Below, piece by piece: positions 1 to 6,865 of a stretch of 39,865 bases of DNA. The first letter of the stretch is position 1. Each line of letters begins with the position of its first letter. Origin of the DNA: Actinomycetota bacterium (lineage in GTDB: Bacteria; Actinomycetota; Aquicultoria; Subteraquimicrobiales; UBA9087); assembly GCA_030019215.1 (NCBI GenBank), contig JASEEZ010000006.1, positions 38,841 to 78,705 on the forward strand, read 5' to 3'. A model generated the notes under the pieces. That model was not told where the DNA came from. It searched no databases and saw only the letters and a program-made list of their open reading frames with translations. A program made the translations under genes and the position numbers.

Positions 1-2
1 CC

Positions 3-272
3 TTCTTTGCCAGAAATCCGGGAACCCGGGATGACGCTGCCGGCATAGCCAGACGTTTGGGTCGGCGGGAAGAGGATCTGGCTCCCGTTCTCGAAGACCT
101 GGCCAAAAAGGGTGTTCTTGACCTCAGTGAGAGAACCAAGAAGGTGGTTTATCTTTACTCCCCCGACCCTCAACTAAAAAAGCGCATCGACAACTTCGTT
201 CAGGCCCTCGACTCCAGGATAAACAGAATGATGGTCTTAACCGAGTTCCTCCAGAAAAAAGGGGGCGGATAA
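3..272 (+). CDS. Winged-helix DNA-binding protein, C-terminal part
   Basis: The reading frame is open from the window edge, so the gene is truncated upstream and its true start lies outside. The visible residues start FFARNPGTRDDAAGIARRLG, a helix-turn-helix-like stretch, followed by an EDLAKKGVLDL recognition/wing region and a helical tail rich in Lys and Arg. It aligns by eye with the protein at 11475-11867 (FFHRNPSTLDIVENISSRIG), which also lies directly upstream of a KaiC-like ATPase, so this is the first half of a repeated gene pair. An internal TTG at 57 could be mistaken for the start, but the homologous upstream residues argue against it. It stops one base before the GTG of the ATPase, so the two are probably co-transcribed. 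Role inferred: transcriptional regulator or adaptor for the ATPase. Confidence 0.7.
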   Translation, partial: FFARNPGTRDDAAGIARRLGRREEDLAPVLEDLAKKGVLDLSERTKKVVYLYSPDPQLKKRIDNFVQALDSRINRMMVLTEFLQKKGGG

Positions 273-273
273 C

Positions 274-1043
274 GTGAAGAGGCTATTCACGGGAATACCT
301 GGTCTGGACGAGATGACCCACGGTGGCCTTTATGAAAAGAGCGCCACCTTGGTAACCGGTGCCCCGGGAACGGGTAAGACCACCTTGGGGATGCAGTTCA
401 TCGCCGCCGGTGCGGAGAGACGGGAACCGGGCATTGTGGTCACCTTCGAGCACTTCCCGGAGACCCTCTATGGGGATGCCTCAAACTTCGGCTGGGATTT
501 CAAGAAGTACGAAGATGAAGGACTCCTCAAGGTCATCTTCACCTCCCCCGAGGTCTTCAAGACCGAGCTGGAGAAAGAGATGGGACTGATCGATAAGCTG
601 ACCGCGGAGATGGGGCAAAGAGAGCCCTCATCGATCCCATCACCTATTTCCAGCTCATGACCGAAGATCCAAGCGAGTTGAGGAAAACATACAACTCTCT
701 GGTAAATGGGACCAAAAGGGCCGGGCTCACCTCCATTCTCACCTGCGAGGTCCCAAAGCTACTTGGAGAAGAGAAAGCATGCCCCCTGTTCTTCATCGTC
801 GATAACATCATCGGTTTAAGGTATGTGGAGATAGAGTCCCAATTGAGAAGGGCTCTCCTCGTCCTTAAGATGAGGGGCTCCGATCATGCCAAGGACATCA
901 GGGAGTTTGAGATAACCGATAAAGGTGTGAGAATAGAAGAAAAATTCGAGGGCAGGGAGGGCATACTCACCGGGAGCCCGCGGAGAGTTTTATCCGATGC
1001 CGACCTGATCAAGATGGGTCTGCTGGAACTCAGGAAGAGGTGA
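274..1043 (+). CDS. KaiC-like RecA-fold ATPase, -1 frameshift at 612-615
   Basis: Single-domain KaiC/RadA-like ATPase of about 256 residues if the frame is corrected. GTG start at 274. Frame 1 carries the N-terminal GIPGLDEMTHGG motif and Walker A (GAPGTGKTT), then runs out at 660. The rest continues in the -1 frame, giving Walker B-like RALIDPITYF and the KaiC-type C-terminal motif LKMRGSDHAKDIREF to 1043. The switch is at ATG GGG C (610-616): re-reading one G, or restoring one missing G, joins the halves without losing residues. The position of the usual paired catalytic glutamates reads TFEH, so the second Glu is absent; the paralogue at 11874-12652 keeps TFEE. A sequence error, a decayed gene, or real -1 slippage are all possible. 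The substrate is unknown; such ATPases act in signalling. Confidence 0.75.
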
Positions 1044-1106
1044 AAAACGGCCTTGACATTCCAGTTTGATTTTCCCACACTATTGTGAGTACTGATCTGC
1101 GCAGTC

Positions 1107-1367
1107 GTGCTGCTGCCGGCGATATTAATCCTCTTAGTGGCCATCGGGAGAATGAAAGGAAAGATAGCCGACACCTTTCGTTTCTTTGCCGTCGGGATGC
1201 TCGGCGTGATACTTCACTGCCTTCACGGCGATGTCTGCGATATCTTCAACATCGATTATCCTTACAAGGGGTGGGTTGGCACCACGCTCCACTTCTTAGC
1301 CTCCCTGGCCTTCCTGGTTGGAAGTTACAAGCTTTACAAAACCCTGAAGGAACTTGAAACCAAGTAG
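1107..1367 (+). CDS. Small membrane protein next to KaiC-like ATPase
   Basis: 86-residue protein with about three hydrophobic segments (residues 1-14, 24-42 and 56-76) and histidines in or near membrane segments (LHCLHGD, TTLHFLAS). GTG start at 1107; the frame stays open back to 1089 and the residues before the GTG are hydrophobic, so a non-canonical upstream start is possible and the first membrane helix may be longer. No clear Shine-Dalgarno site. It sits 63 bases after the KaiC-like gene, as the membrane protein at 12653 follows the second KaiC-like gene. I do not recognise the family. Function inferred only from position: membrane partner of the ATPase/winged-helix pair. Confidence 0.55.
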   Translation: MLLPAILILLVAIGRMKGKIADTFRFFAVGMLGVILHCLHGDVCDIFNIDYPYKGWVGTTLHFLASLAFLVGSYKLYKTLKELETK

Positions 1368-1368
1368 G

Positions 1369-1383
1369 TCACCCCGCGGGTGA
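1369..1383. terminator. Hairpin between convergent genes
   Basis: Perfect inverted repeat TCACCC-CGC-GGGTGA, directly after the stop of the small membrane protein and before the convergent diguanylate cyclase gene. There is no T-tract, so intrinsic termination is only a guess. Confidence 0.3.
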
Positions 1384-1405
1384 AATCCCTGTGAGGTAAC
1401 CATCC

Positions 1406-2935
1406 CTACGTCTCAAATATTTGGCGCTCCAAGATACTGCAGACCGTGTTTCGGTGTATCTTGGCCTCGTAGAGAACGCTATCGGCCTGCTTCATCAATT
1501 CATCCTGGCTAGATGCCGTAGCGGGATAGGAAGCCACGCCGAGACTGATTGTCACCCTCACGGGAGCCGCATCCTCCTCGTCGCCCCAGAAAACCGTTCC
1601 GGCCACCGTCTCCCTGAGCTTGTTGGCAACCTTGAAGGCATCCTCACAATCGGTTTCGGGCAGAATTATCACGAACTCCTCTCCACCATAGCGGGCCACC
1701 AAGTCAACCTCCCTCGTCTGTGCATCAATCAGTTGGGCGATCCCCCTCAAAACCTCGTCTCCACGAAGGTGACCGTATGTATCGTTCACCCGCTTGAAGA
1801 AATCGACGTCGCTCAGGATGATCGAGACCGCCCCGCCATATCGGGAGACCCGGGATATCTCCTCCTCTAATTGATAAATGAAGTGGCGATAGTTGTAAAT
1901 CCCGGTCAACCCATCCCGTATGGCCCACTGGTGGGCCTGACGATAGAGCCCGGCATTTTCAACGGCGCTGGCCGCCTGACCGGCCAGCGCCTCCAAGAAT
2001 CTCAAATTTTCGTGGGTGAAGCCACGAGGACTGTGCTTCCCCACCACCAAAACTCCGATGACCTCATTCCTCGCAAGAAAAGGAACGGCGATCACCGAAC
2101 GCATTTCTTCCACAAAGGGCTTCAGGGTGGAACCATGCCTTAGATCGCTGATGTAAAGAGGTTCGTGCGATTTAACCACCCATCCGGGTATGCCTTCCTC
2201 CATCGCCAATCTCAGATTCTCCGCCACATCCTTGGCGATTCCACGCTGAGCTCTCAGATTCAGTCTCTCAGATTGCTTATCCACCAGAAAAAGGGCACCT
2301 ATGTCCGGCTCGATGTCGAGAAAGACGATGTTCAAGATGAGGTTGAGTATCTCATCCAGCTTGAGGGTGGAGCTTATCGTCTTTCCTATCTCATGGAGGG
2401 CACTCAAATCGGTTGTCGCCCGGCGCAATCTCCCGGCAATGGATCCCGCCACAACGCCCACTACAACGAAAAGAACGAGATGGACAAGATTGGGTCTGAG
2501 AAGCTCGCGATCGACCCCGGGATGAAAGTAGAAAAACAACCCCAAGATAATCGCCAATAAAAGGCTGGACAGGCTGCTCATCCTAAACCCCCCTCGCACT
2601 GCAGCAAAAACAATGGGGATGTAGTAGAGGGAAAGGAGAGGAGTGTGGAAACCATTAACCAGAAAGATCGCTAGGGTGATGGTGAGAAAAGCCGCCAGGG
2701 TGGTCAGTAAATTGCGGAGATAGAAAGAGCCCCCAAAACCGTAGATGAGCCGGGAGAGCAAACCGCCCTCGGTGAGATTCCAATGCACCATAGCGAGGAA
2801 CAAAAGGATGACAAAAAGAGATACCCTACTAAACCGGGGAAACGGGTACAGAAAAATGCCAATCGAAGCCCCTGTCGCCCCCAGAACGATAACAGCACGT
2901 CGTAGAGGGACGCCATACTTTGAAAGTAAGGTCAC
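1406..2935 (-). CDS. Membrane-bound GAF-GGDEF diguanylate cyclase
   Basis: 509 residues. Makes cyclic di-GMP from two GTP. The first ~170 residues hold about six hydrophobic helices, including a segment (YYIPIVFAAVRGGFRMSS) like the membrane sensor part of many histidine kinases. A GAF domain follows (about 175-330, starting LSALHEIGKTISSTLKLDEI). The GGDEF domain (about 345-500) has an active-site GGEEF at 417-421 and an intact inhibitory I-site RxxD (R408, D411) exactly five residues before it, so the enzyme should be active and product-inhibited. GTG start at 2935 with AGGAG five bases upstream. It is alone on its strand, convergent with the KaiC-like module. Two inverted repeats upstream (2978-2999 and 3042-3064) may regulate it. 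Confidence 0.9.
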   Translation of the reverse strand: MTLLSKYGVPLRRAVIVLGATGASIGIFLYPFPRFSRVSLFVILLFLAMVHWNLTEGGLLSRLIYGFGGSFYLRNLLTTLAAFLTITLAIFLVNGFHTPLLSLYYIPIVFAAVRGGFRMSSLSSLLLAIILGLFFYFHPGVDRELLRPNLVHLVLFVVVGVVAGSIAGRLRRATTDLSALHEIGKTISSTLKLDEILNLILNIVFLDIEPDIGALFLVDKQSERLNLRAQRGIAKDVAENLRLAMEEGIPGWVVKSHEPLYISDLRHGSTLKPFVEEMRSVIAVPFLARNEVIGVLVVGKHSPRGFTHENLRFLEALAGQAASAVENAGLYRQAHQWAIRDGLTGIYNYRHFIYQLEEEISRVSRYGGAVSIILSDVDFFKRVNDTYGHLRGDEVLRGIAQLIDAQTREVDLVARYGGEEFVIILPETDCEDAFKVANKLRETVAGTVFWGDEEDAAPVRVTISLGVASYPATASSQDELMKQADSVLYEAKIHRNTVCSILERQIFET

Positions 2936-2977
2936 AGTCGCTCCTTCAGGATGAATCCCAAGATCGGTTCATCTTAT

Positions 2978-2999
2978 TAAGAAATATCGGCATTTCTTA
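2978..2999. promoter_or_regulatory. Inverted repeat upstream of diguanylate cyclase
   Basis: TAAGAAAT-N6-ATTTCTTA, eight perfect base pairs, 43 bases upstream of the diguanylate cyclase start. Position and symmetry fit an operator; the binding protein is unknown. Confidence 0.35.
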
Positions 3000-3041
3000 T
3001 TCTTTCTTTAACTCTTCTCAACAAAAGACATCAAGCATAAA

Positions 3042-3064
3042 AGCACAGACACTGTGTCTGTGCT
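3042..3064. repeat. Perfect 11-bp palindrome
   Basis: Two 11-base arms (AGCACAGACAC and its exact complement) separated by one base. It lies between the diguanylate cyclase promoter region and the MITE-like element that starts ten bases later. It could be a protein-binding site or a transcript hairpin; no T-tract follows on either strand. Confidence 0.5.
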
Positions 3065-3074
3065 TCCGATTTCC

Positions 3075-3249
3075 TAGTGCCGTTACAACTATTTCCCATG
3101 CCCCTTTTTCAAGAAATACCTTTCCACTTTTTCTTTGCTCAACTTGACTTGGACAAATTGACCTTTATATCTCCTTTTGTTTCTTCCTATCAAAAAGAGA
3201 CAAGGTTGCTCGACAAAATGTCCTATCTTAAAGTTGTAACGGTACCAGC
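3075..3249. mobile_element. MITE-like element, copy 1
   Basis: About 175 bp bounded by terminal inverted repeats: left end CTAGTGCCGTTACAAC, right end read inward CTGGTACCGTTACAAC (14 of 16 identical). The same termini bound a second element at 18517-18732 with a different interior. The interior has no convincing gene, so it would need a transposase in trans. It lies in intergenic DNA between two minus-strand genes. No transposase of a matching family is present in the window, so the parent element cannot be named. Confidence 0.6.
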
Positions 3250-3285
3250 TTGCCTAAAGAGCCGAGCAGCGGCCACGTTTTAGAT

Positions 3286-3549
3286 CTACTCCTCGCTCAG
3301 AGGAAGGATCGACTCGACGAAATCCTTGTTCAGGACGATGCACTTGACCTCAGCGACAAGTCCCCCCGTGTCCCTCCTATAAATCTCCGCCTCGGTGATG
3401 GGGATGAATTGAACATCCTTCAAATTAAGAAAGTCCGTTAGTCTTCCCCTATAAAAATCCTTCAGGAGGTGAGCGTGACCAACAATCCGAGAGCTTGAGG
3501 TGTTGACCTCGACCTTGAGTATCTTAGTCTCTTTAATGGGGCGGGGCAT
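3286..3549 (-). CDS. Conserved small protein, DUF6812-like
   Basis: 87 residues with a good ribosome binding site (GGAGGGATAAGGA before ATG). The pattern GHAHL...RLTDFLN...FIPITEAEIY...VLNKDFV matches a family of small bacterial proteins I recall as DUF6812; the match is from memory. No transmembrane segment or signal peptide. The beta-rich pattern suggests a small barrel or roadblock-associated fold, but the function is unknown. Monocistronic, upstream of the diguanylate cyclase on the same strand with the MITE-like element between them. Confidence 0.65.
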   Translation of the reverse strand: MPRPIKETKILKVEVNTSSSRIVGHAHLLKDFYRGRLTDFLNLKDVQFIPITEAEIYRRDTGGLVAEVKCIVLNKDFVESILPLSEE

Positions 3550-3670
3550 TCCTTATCCCTCCAAACTACACATCTACAGTTCTCTTAATTCAATCTTCAT
3601 CGTCCTTTTCCTTCAAAAAAAGCCCGGCGGCTGTAAGACGCGGAGCAAAAGTCGGCTGGCAGACGCCAGG

Positions 3671-3704
3671 GGCCAGAGATCAGGGTTCAGGGGCCAGAAA
3701 TCAG
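3671..3704. repeat. Short direct repeat GGCCAGARATCAG x2
   Basis: GGCCAGAGATCAG (3671-3683) and GGCCAGAAATCAG (3692-3704) repeat with a 21-base period. This looks like a low-complexity intergenic repeat of the 'GGGGCCAG' type. The rest of 3550-3749 shows no gene. Confidence 0.5.
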
Positions 3705-3749
3705 TTGACAGAGAACAGAAATTTGAAATTGAAAGAGCGCGTGAATTTC

Positions 3750-3822
3750 TGTGACAATTGTAACATAAATCTGAATTTGTTATGATTGTAACAACAGCCG
3801 ATTGATGTTACAATTGTAACAT
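3750..3822 (+). promoter_or_regulatory. Three phased operators with embedded promoter of TA operon
   Basis: Three copies of a TTGTAACA-type site begin at 3750, 3778 and 3806, an exact 28-base spacing. O3 is the perfect palindrome TGTTACAATTGTAACA (3806-3821, 18 bp if the flanking A and T are counted). O1 differs by one base; O2 keeps one good half (ATTGTAACAA). A promoter TTGTAA-N17-TATGAT (3758-3763, 3781-3786) places its -35 in O1 and its -10 in O2. This is the classic layout for autorepression by the downstream antitoxin. Confidence 0.7.
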
Positions 3823-3843
3823 ATTCTGGGTTGAGGTGTAAAA

Positions 3844-4110
3844 ATGAGAATCCTAAGCAAAGATCTCATTAGTGTAACCGAGGCAGCTAGAATCTTAAGA
3901 ACTAACCGAATGCAGATAATTCGATTGATAAAACGGGGTGAAATAAAAGCGACGAAGGTTGGCAACGCTTACGTCATTGATAAGAAGTCCCTTGGCTTCA
4001 GCGGTATCTACAAGAAACTCACCACCGAAGATAAAAAGAAAGTTGAGAAAGCTGTAACCAGAACCGTCAAGGAGTATGGCGACGTGCTTAGGAAATTGGG
4101 GCGAGAGTGA
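3844..4110 (+). CDS. HTH antitoxin/autorepressor of Fic-Doc module
   Basis: 88 residues. An excisionase/MerR-like helix-turn-helix (DLISVTEAARILRTNRMQII, about residues 8-27) with the wing RGEIKATKVGNAYVIDKKSL is followed by a Lys/Glu-rich helical tail that would contact the toxin. ATG at 3844 with GAGGTG five bases upstream. Its stop overlaps the GTG of the Doc-like toxin by four bases. The three palindromic operators immediately upstream are its likely binding sites. Antitoxin role inferred from order, overlap and operators. Confidence 0.8.
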   Translation: MRILSKDLISVTEAARILRTNRMQIIRLIKRGEIKATKVGNAYVIDKKSLGFSGIYKKLTTEDKKKVEKAVTRTVKEYGDVLRKLGRE

Positions 4111-4535
4111 CCAAGATTAAGCCACTCACCATTGAGGAGACCAAGTATCTAGCCCATAGCTTGGCCCAGCAATTCCTGGAATGGGGTGAACCAATTCCCA
4201 CTTTTGACTCACGCTTCCCAAATATTTTGGAAAGCTGTCTGGCCGTGCCCCTTCAAACCTTTGGCAGAAAAAGCTTCTACCCCACTCTCTACGACAAAGC
4301 AGCTATGCTCTTCTATCTGATGATTAAAAACCACCCCTTTGAGAATGGAAATAAGAGAATCGCCATAATATCTCTCTTGGTTTTTTTATACAAAAACGGC
4401 TACTGGTTGGAGCATAAACCAGAACAGCTCTACAAAATCGCAGTCTTTGTAGCCGAAAGTGACCCAAAGCTAAAAGATGAGATTGTTTCAGTTTTTACAG
4501 GATTCCTCCGCAGGTATATGGTCTCGGCGGAATAG
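4107..4535 (+). CDS. doc: Fic/Doc-family toxin
   Basis: 142 residues. The Fic active-site loop reads HPFENGNKR (about residues 73-81), including the catalytic His, the phosphate-contacting Asn and the terminal Arg. Doc proteins phosphorylate EF-Tu; other Fic proteins AMPylate. The motif has Gly where Phd-Doc has Ala (HxFxNANKR), so the reaction is not certain. Length fits the Doc class (about 120-145 residues) and there is no inhibitory alpha helix inside the protein, so neutralisation should come from the upstream antitoxin. GTG start overlapping the antitoxin stop. The pair ends 100 bp from a tRNA gene in a slightly AT-richer patch, suggesting horizontal gain. Confidence 0.85.
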   Translation: MTKIKPLTIEETKYLAHSLAQQFLEWGEPIPTFDSRFPNILESCLAVPLQTFGRKSFYPTLYDKAAMLFYLMIKNHPFENGNKRIAIISLLVFLYKNGYWLEHKPEQLYKIAVFVAESDPKLKDEIVSVFTGFLRRYMVSAE

Positions 4536-4556
4536 GCACCCGAACACTTATTCGAA

Positions 4557-4574
4557 AATTTCTAGTGAGAAATT
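4557..4574 (+). terminator. Hairpin after toxin gene
   Basis: AATTTCT-AGTG-AGAAATT, a perfect seven-base stem 21 bases after the toxin stop, followed by CTTTGGG. A weak terminator at best. Confidence 0.35.
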
Positions 4575-4596
4575 CTTTGGGATATTATGGTATAAC

Positions 4597-4631
4597 TTTG
4601 AAAGGACCTACCGCTGGTAAGTTCTTTCAAA
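4597..4631 (-). terminator. Long imperfect hairpin downstream of tRNA-Gly
   Basis: TTTGAAAG...CTTTCAAA arms (4597-4604, 4624-4631) with a further ACC/GGT pairing inside. On the minus strand it begins five bases after the tRNA 3' end, so it may act in tRNA transcript termination or processing. No T-run follows. Confidence 0.35.
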
Positions 4632-4636
4632 CTGGG

Positions 4637-4709
4637 AGCGGGCAACGGGACTTGAACCCGTGACCTTCAGCTTGGGAAGCTGACGTTCTACCGACTAAAC
4701 TATGCCCGC
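4637..4709 (-). tRNA. tRNA-Gly(CCC)
   Basis: Full cloverleaf on the minus strand: acceptor GCGGGCA pairs with TGCCCGC, anticodon stem TCAGC/GCTGA with loop TTCCCAA (anticodon CCC), T arm ACGGG-TTCAAGT-CCCGT. Discriminator base U, as usual for bacterial tRNA-Gly. CCA is not encoded (TCCC follows the acceptor). Confidence 0.95.
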
Positions 4710-4775
4710 CTAAAATTAGCTTATCGCCCTATCACTTGTGACCCACGGCAATTATAAGACAAAGGGCAGTCGATG

Positions 4776-5357
4776 TTAAGCTTCTGGCTCCGGGGCCCTC
4801 CCGCGTAATCTCCTCCAACGCAGGATCCTTCCCAACGCAAAGAGGGCGAAACTGATAACAAATAAAATGGAGGCCGCCCTGATTTTTCCGTTCTCGATGG
4901 GGTGAGAGATGGAGCGACCGCGCCTCACCACCCGCACCTCATTGGCGTGAATGTCCATATCTCCGCCGTGCTCGGGACAAGCTCGGTTGAACATGCCTCT
5001 CACCTCAACTATATCCCCAACATGTCTGTAATCCCCCGTGACCTCGATGAGCTTCGCATCGTCAGCTCTACACCAGATACTCTGGCCACTGTTGTAGCCC
5101 GCCAGCTTTCGAGAACCTTTGCTATAAGCGTCATCGTTTACGTTTATCCAAGCAAACTCGCCTCGGATCATCACATCCCCGACCACTTCGCCTCGGAAAG
5201 TCACCACTTTGCCATCGTAAAATTGGCACCTCTCGACCAGCTCACCGCTGGATACCACCTCCGCAGCGGCCAAACCCGGGTTTAAGAACATCAGGCAACA
5301 GAGTAACCCAATGACGAATGACGAATGACGAATGACGAATGACCGGCTTGTTGTCAT
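4776..5357 (-). CDS. Secreted, membrane-anchored OB-fold-like protein
   Basis: 193 residues. A signal peptide (hydrophobic core GLLCCLMFLNPGLAAA) is followed by a beta-rich domain with the spacing of an OB fold (YDGKVVTFRGEVVGDVMIRG ... VTGDYRHVGDIVEVRGMFNR), then one C-terminal membrane helix (about 162-180) and an Arg-rich tail. Two cysteines near CRADD and ACPEHGGD. Function unknown; probably an extracytoplasmic ligand- or stress-sensing module. The ATG overlaps the trkH stop (ATGA), so it is translationally coupled to the potassium transporter. The first 16 codons are largely made of a 7-base tandem repeat, unusual for a signal peptide, so the functional start might be further in. Confidence 0.65.
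   Translation of the reverse strand: MTTSRSFVIRHSSFVIGLLCCLMFLNPGLAAAEVVSSGELVERCQFYDGKVVTFRGEVVGDVMIRGEFAWINVNDDAYSKGSRKLAGYNSGQSIWCRADDAKLIEVTGDYRHVGDIVEVRGMFNRACPEHGGDMDIHANEVRVVRRGRSISHPIENGKIRAASILFVISFALFALGRILRWRRLRGRAPEPEA
5311..5343. repeat. 7-bp tandem repeat ATGACGA x4.7 inside a start region
   Basis: Four exact copies of ATGACGA (5311-5338) plus ATGAC. They encode part of the N-terminus of the signal peptide of the minus-strand protein. Seven is not a multiple of three, so copy-number change would shift the frame. Confidence 0.85.
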
Positions 5358-6865
5358 TTTCCCCTCACCGCCGCCACGATGAATCCGACCAGGGCAAAAA
5401 TGGCCATGAACTCAAGTCTCCCCATCCACATAGCCGCTATAAAGGCGATCTTCATCAACGAGGGCATCGCCGGGGAGACCACCCCACACGAAAGACCGGT
5501 ATTGCTCCCCGCCGAAACGGCGTCGAAGAGAGCTTGAACCGCCGGATAACCGTAATAGACGCCGAGCATGGTGCAAGTTGCGTGCACGCCGACAAAGGAA
5601 AGGACGATGAACATCGCTCCTCTGACATGTTTCTCCTCCAAGATTATGTCCCTTATATGGTGGAATTTCTGGACGATAACAGCCGTCTCAGGGGAGACGA
5701 TCCTTTTGATATCCTGGAAAAGGGCTTTGAAAATTATACCAACCCTTAACCCCTTGAAGCCACCGGCGGTGGAGCAGGCGGAAGCGCCGATGGCCATGGC
5801 AATGGCAATGGCCAGCATGGCCAGATCGCCCCACTGTCTGACGAGCTCCCTGGAGTAGATGGTCATAAAACCGGTAGTTGTGTGACCGGAAACCAGATGG
5901 TAAAAACCTTTACGGAAAATGGCCATCAGATCGGGATAGGTTCCCAGCCTCATCAACCCCACCACAACCAGGGTGAAGGTCATCATGACGGTGAGAAAAA
6001 AGGAGACCACCTCAATATTCCGATAGATCTCCCTCCGATTTCCAGTCCAGATGGCCCAGTGAAGAGCAAAGTTAAATGAGCCGATGACGAAGATAATCAT
6101 CGTCACCATCTCCAGGGGGAGGCTATGATAGTAGCCAATGTTGTAGGATTGAGGAGCGAAGCCCCCGGTGCTCCAGGTTCCCATGAACACCCAAACCCCG
6201 TGGAGAAATCCCCTCACAAGCGACATTCCTTCACGGACCGCGATCACCCAAAGAACGAGGGACCCAACACCGAGATAGACCAAGCTAACCAGCCAGATGG
6301 CCCTGGCCGTCTGAATGACGTTGGGAAGGAGTTTTTCCTCCTTCCCCTCTCCCACATACATCTTGAAAGCTCCGGCCGTTCCCCTGATCAAGAAGGTGAG
6401 GGCAATGACGATTATCCCCTGTCCGCCGGCATAGGTGAGCAGGTGTCGCCACGTGTTCAATGAATGTGAAATGTGATCCAGATCTTGAAGGAGATAGAGG
6501 CCCGTCGTCGTATAACCGCTCATCAGATCAAAGCAGGAATCCAGATAACAGCCGAAATGGCCGCTGAGGTAATGGGGCATCGCCCCCAATACCACCGCCA
6601 GGAGCCAGGAAAAGGAGGCTATCACCAGTCCCTGCATCCAGGTTAAATCGCGGCGGGTAAAGCAAACTATCTGAAGAAGTAATCCGACGGAGAAACAGGA
6701 AAACATCCCGATGAGGAAGTCGAGGGCGGGGTTCCACTCCCTGAAAAGGAGGGCCACCACTAAGGGAACGACCATCAGCAAACCCACGCCGAATACGATT
6801 TTGCCGCTGTAAAATCCGATGACCTTGAAATCGGCGAGACGGGGACGGGGAATCATCGGCACCAA
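5354..6865 (-). CDS. trkH: Trk/Ktr potassium uptake membrane subunit
   Basis: 503 residues with about ten membrane helices and four selectivity-filter pore loops, each with the conserved Gly: SGYTTTGL, TWSTGGFAP, SGHTTTGF and SAGSNTGLS. This is the K+-translocating subunit of a Trk/Ktr system; it imports K+ and is gated by the cytosolic TrkA/KtrA RCK proteins encoded just upstream. Size matches TrkH. Its start overlaps the end of the 45-aa membrane peptide by 13 bases, and its stop overlaps the next gene by four. The ATG at 6865 or the internal ATG three codons later could both be the start. Confidence 0.93.
   Translation of the reverse strand: MVPMIPRPRLADFKVIGFYSGKIVFGVGLLMVVPLVVALLFREWNPALDFLIGMFSCFSVGLLLQIVCFTRRDLTWMQGLVIASFSWLLAVVLGAMPHYLSGHFGCYLDSCFDLMSGYTTTGLYLLQDLDHISHSLNTWRHLLTYAGGQGIIVIALTFLIRGTAGAFKMYVGEGKEEKLLPNVIQTARAIWLVSLVYLGVGSLVLWVIAVREGMSLVRGFLHGVWVFMGTWSTGGFAPQSYNIGYYHSLPLEMVTMIIFVIGSFNFALHWAIWTGNRREIYRNIEVVSFFLTVMMTFTLVVVGLMRLGTYPDLMAIFRKGFYHLVSGHTTTGFMTIYSRELVRQWGDLAMLAIAIAMAIGASACSTAGGFKGLRVGIIFKALFQDIKRIVSPETAVIVQKFHHIRDIILEEKHVRGAMFIVLSFVGVHATCTMLGVYYGYPAVQALFDAVSAGSNTGLSCGVVSPAMPSLMKIAFIAAMWMGRLEFMAIFALVGFIVAAVRGK

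Noticed and set aside
1054-1087. TTGACA at 1054 as a promoter for the small membrane protein
   Set aside because: The only -10-like sequence (TATTGT) is 22 bases away and a 17-base spacing gives no match.
1085-1357. Alternative frame over the small membrane protein (GTG 1085)
   Set aside because: The product is Arg/His-rich without hydrophobic pattern, whereas the frame from 1107 gives clear membrane helices.
3286-3549. SpoVG-like annotation of the 87-aa protein
   Set aside because: Size is similar, but the SpoVG motifs are absent; the RLTDFLN/FIPITEAEIY pattern fits another family.
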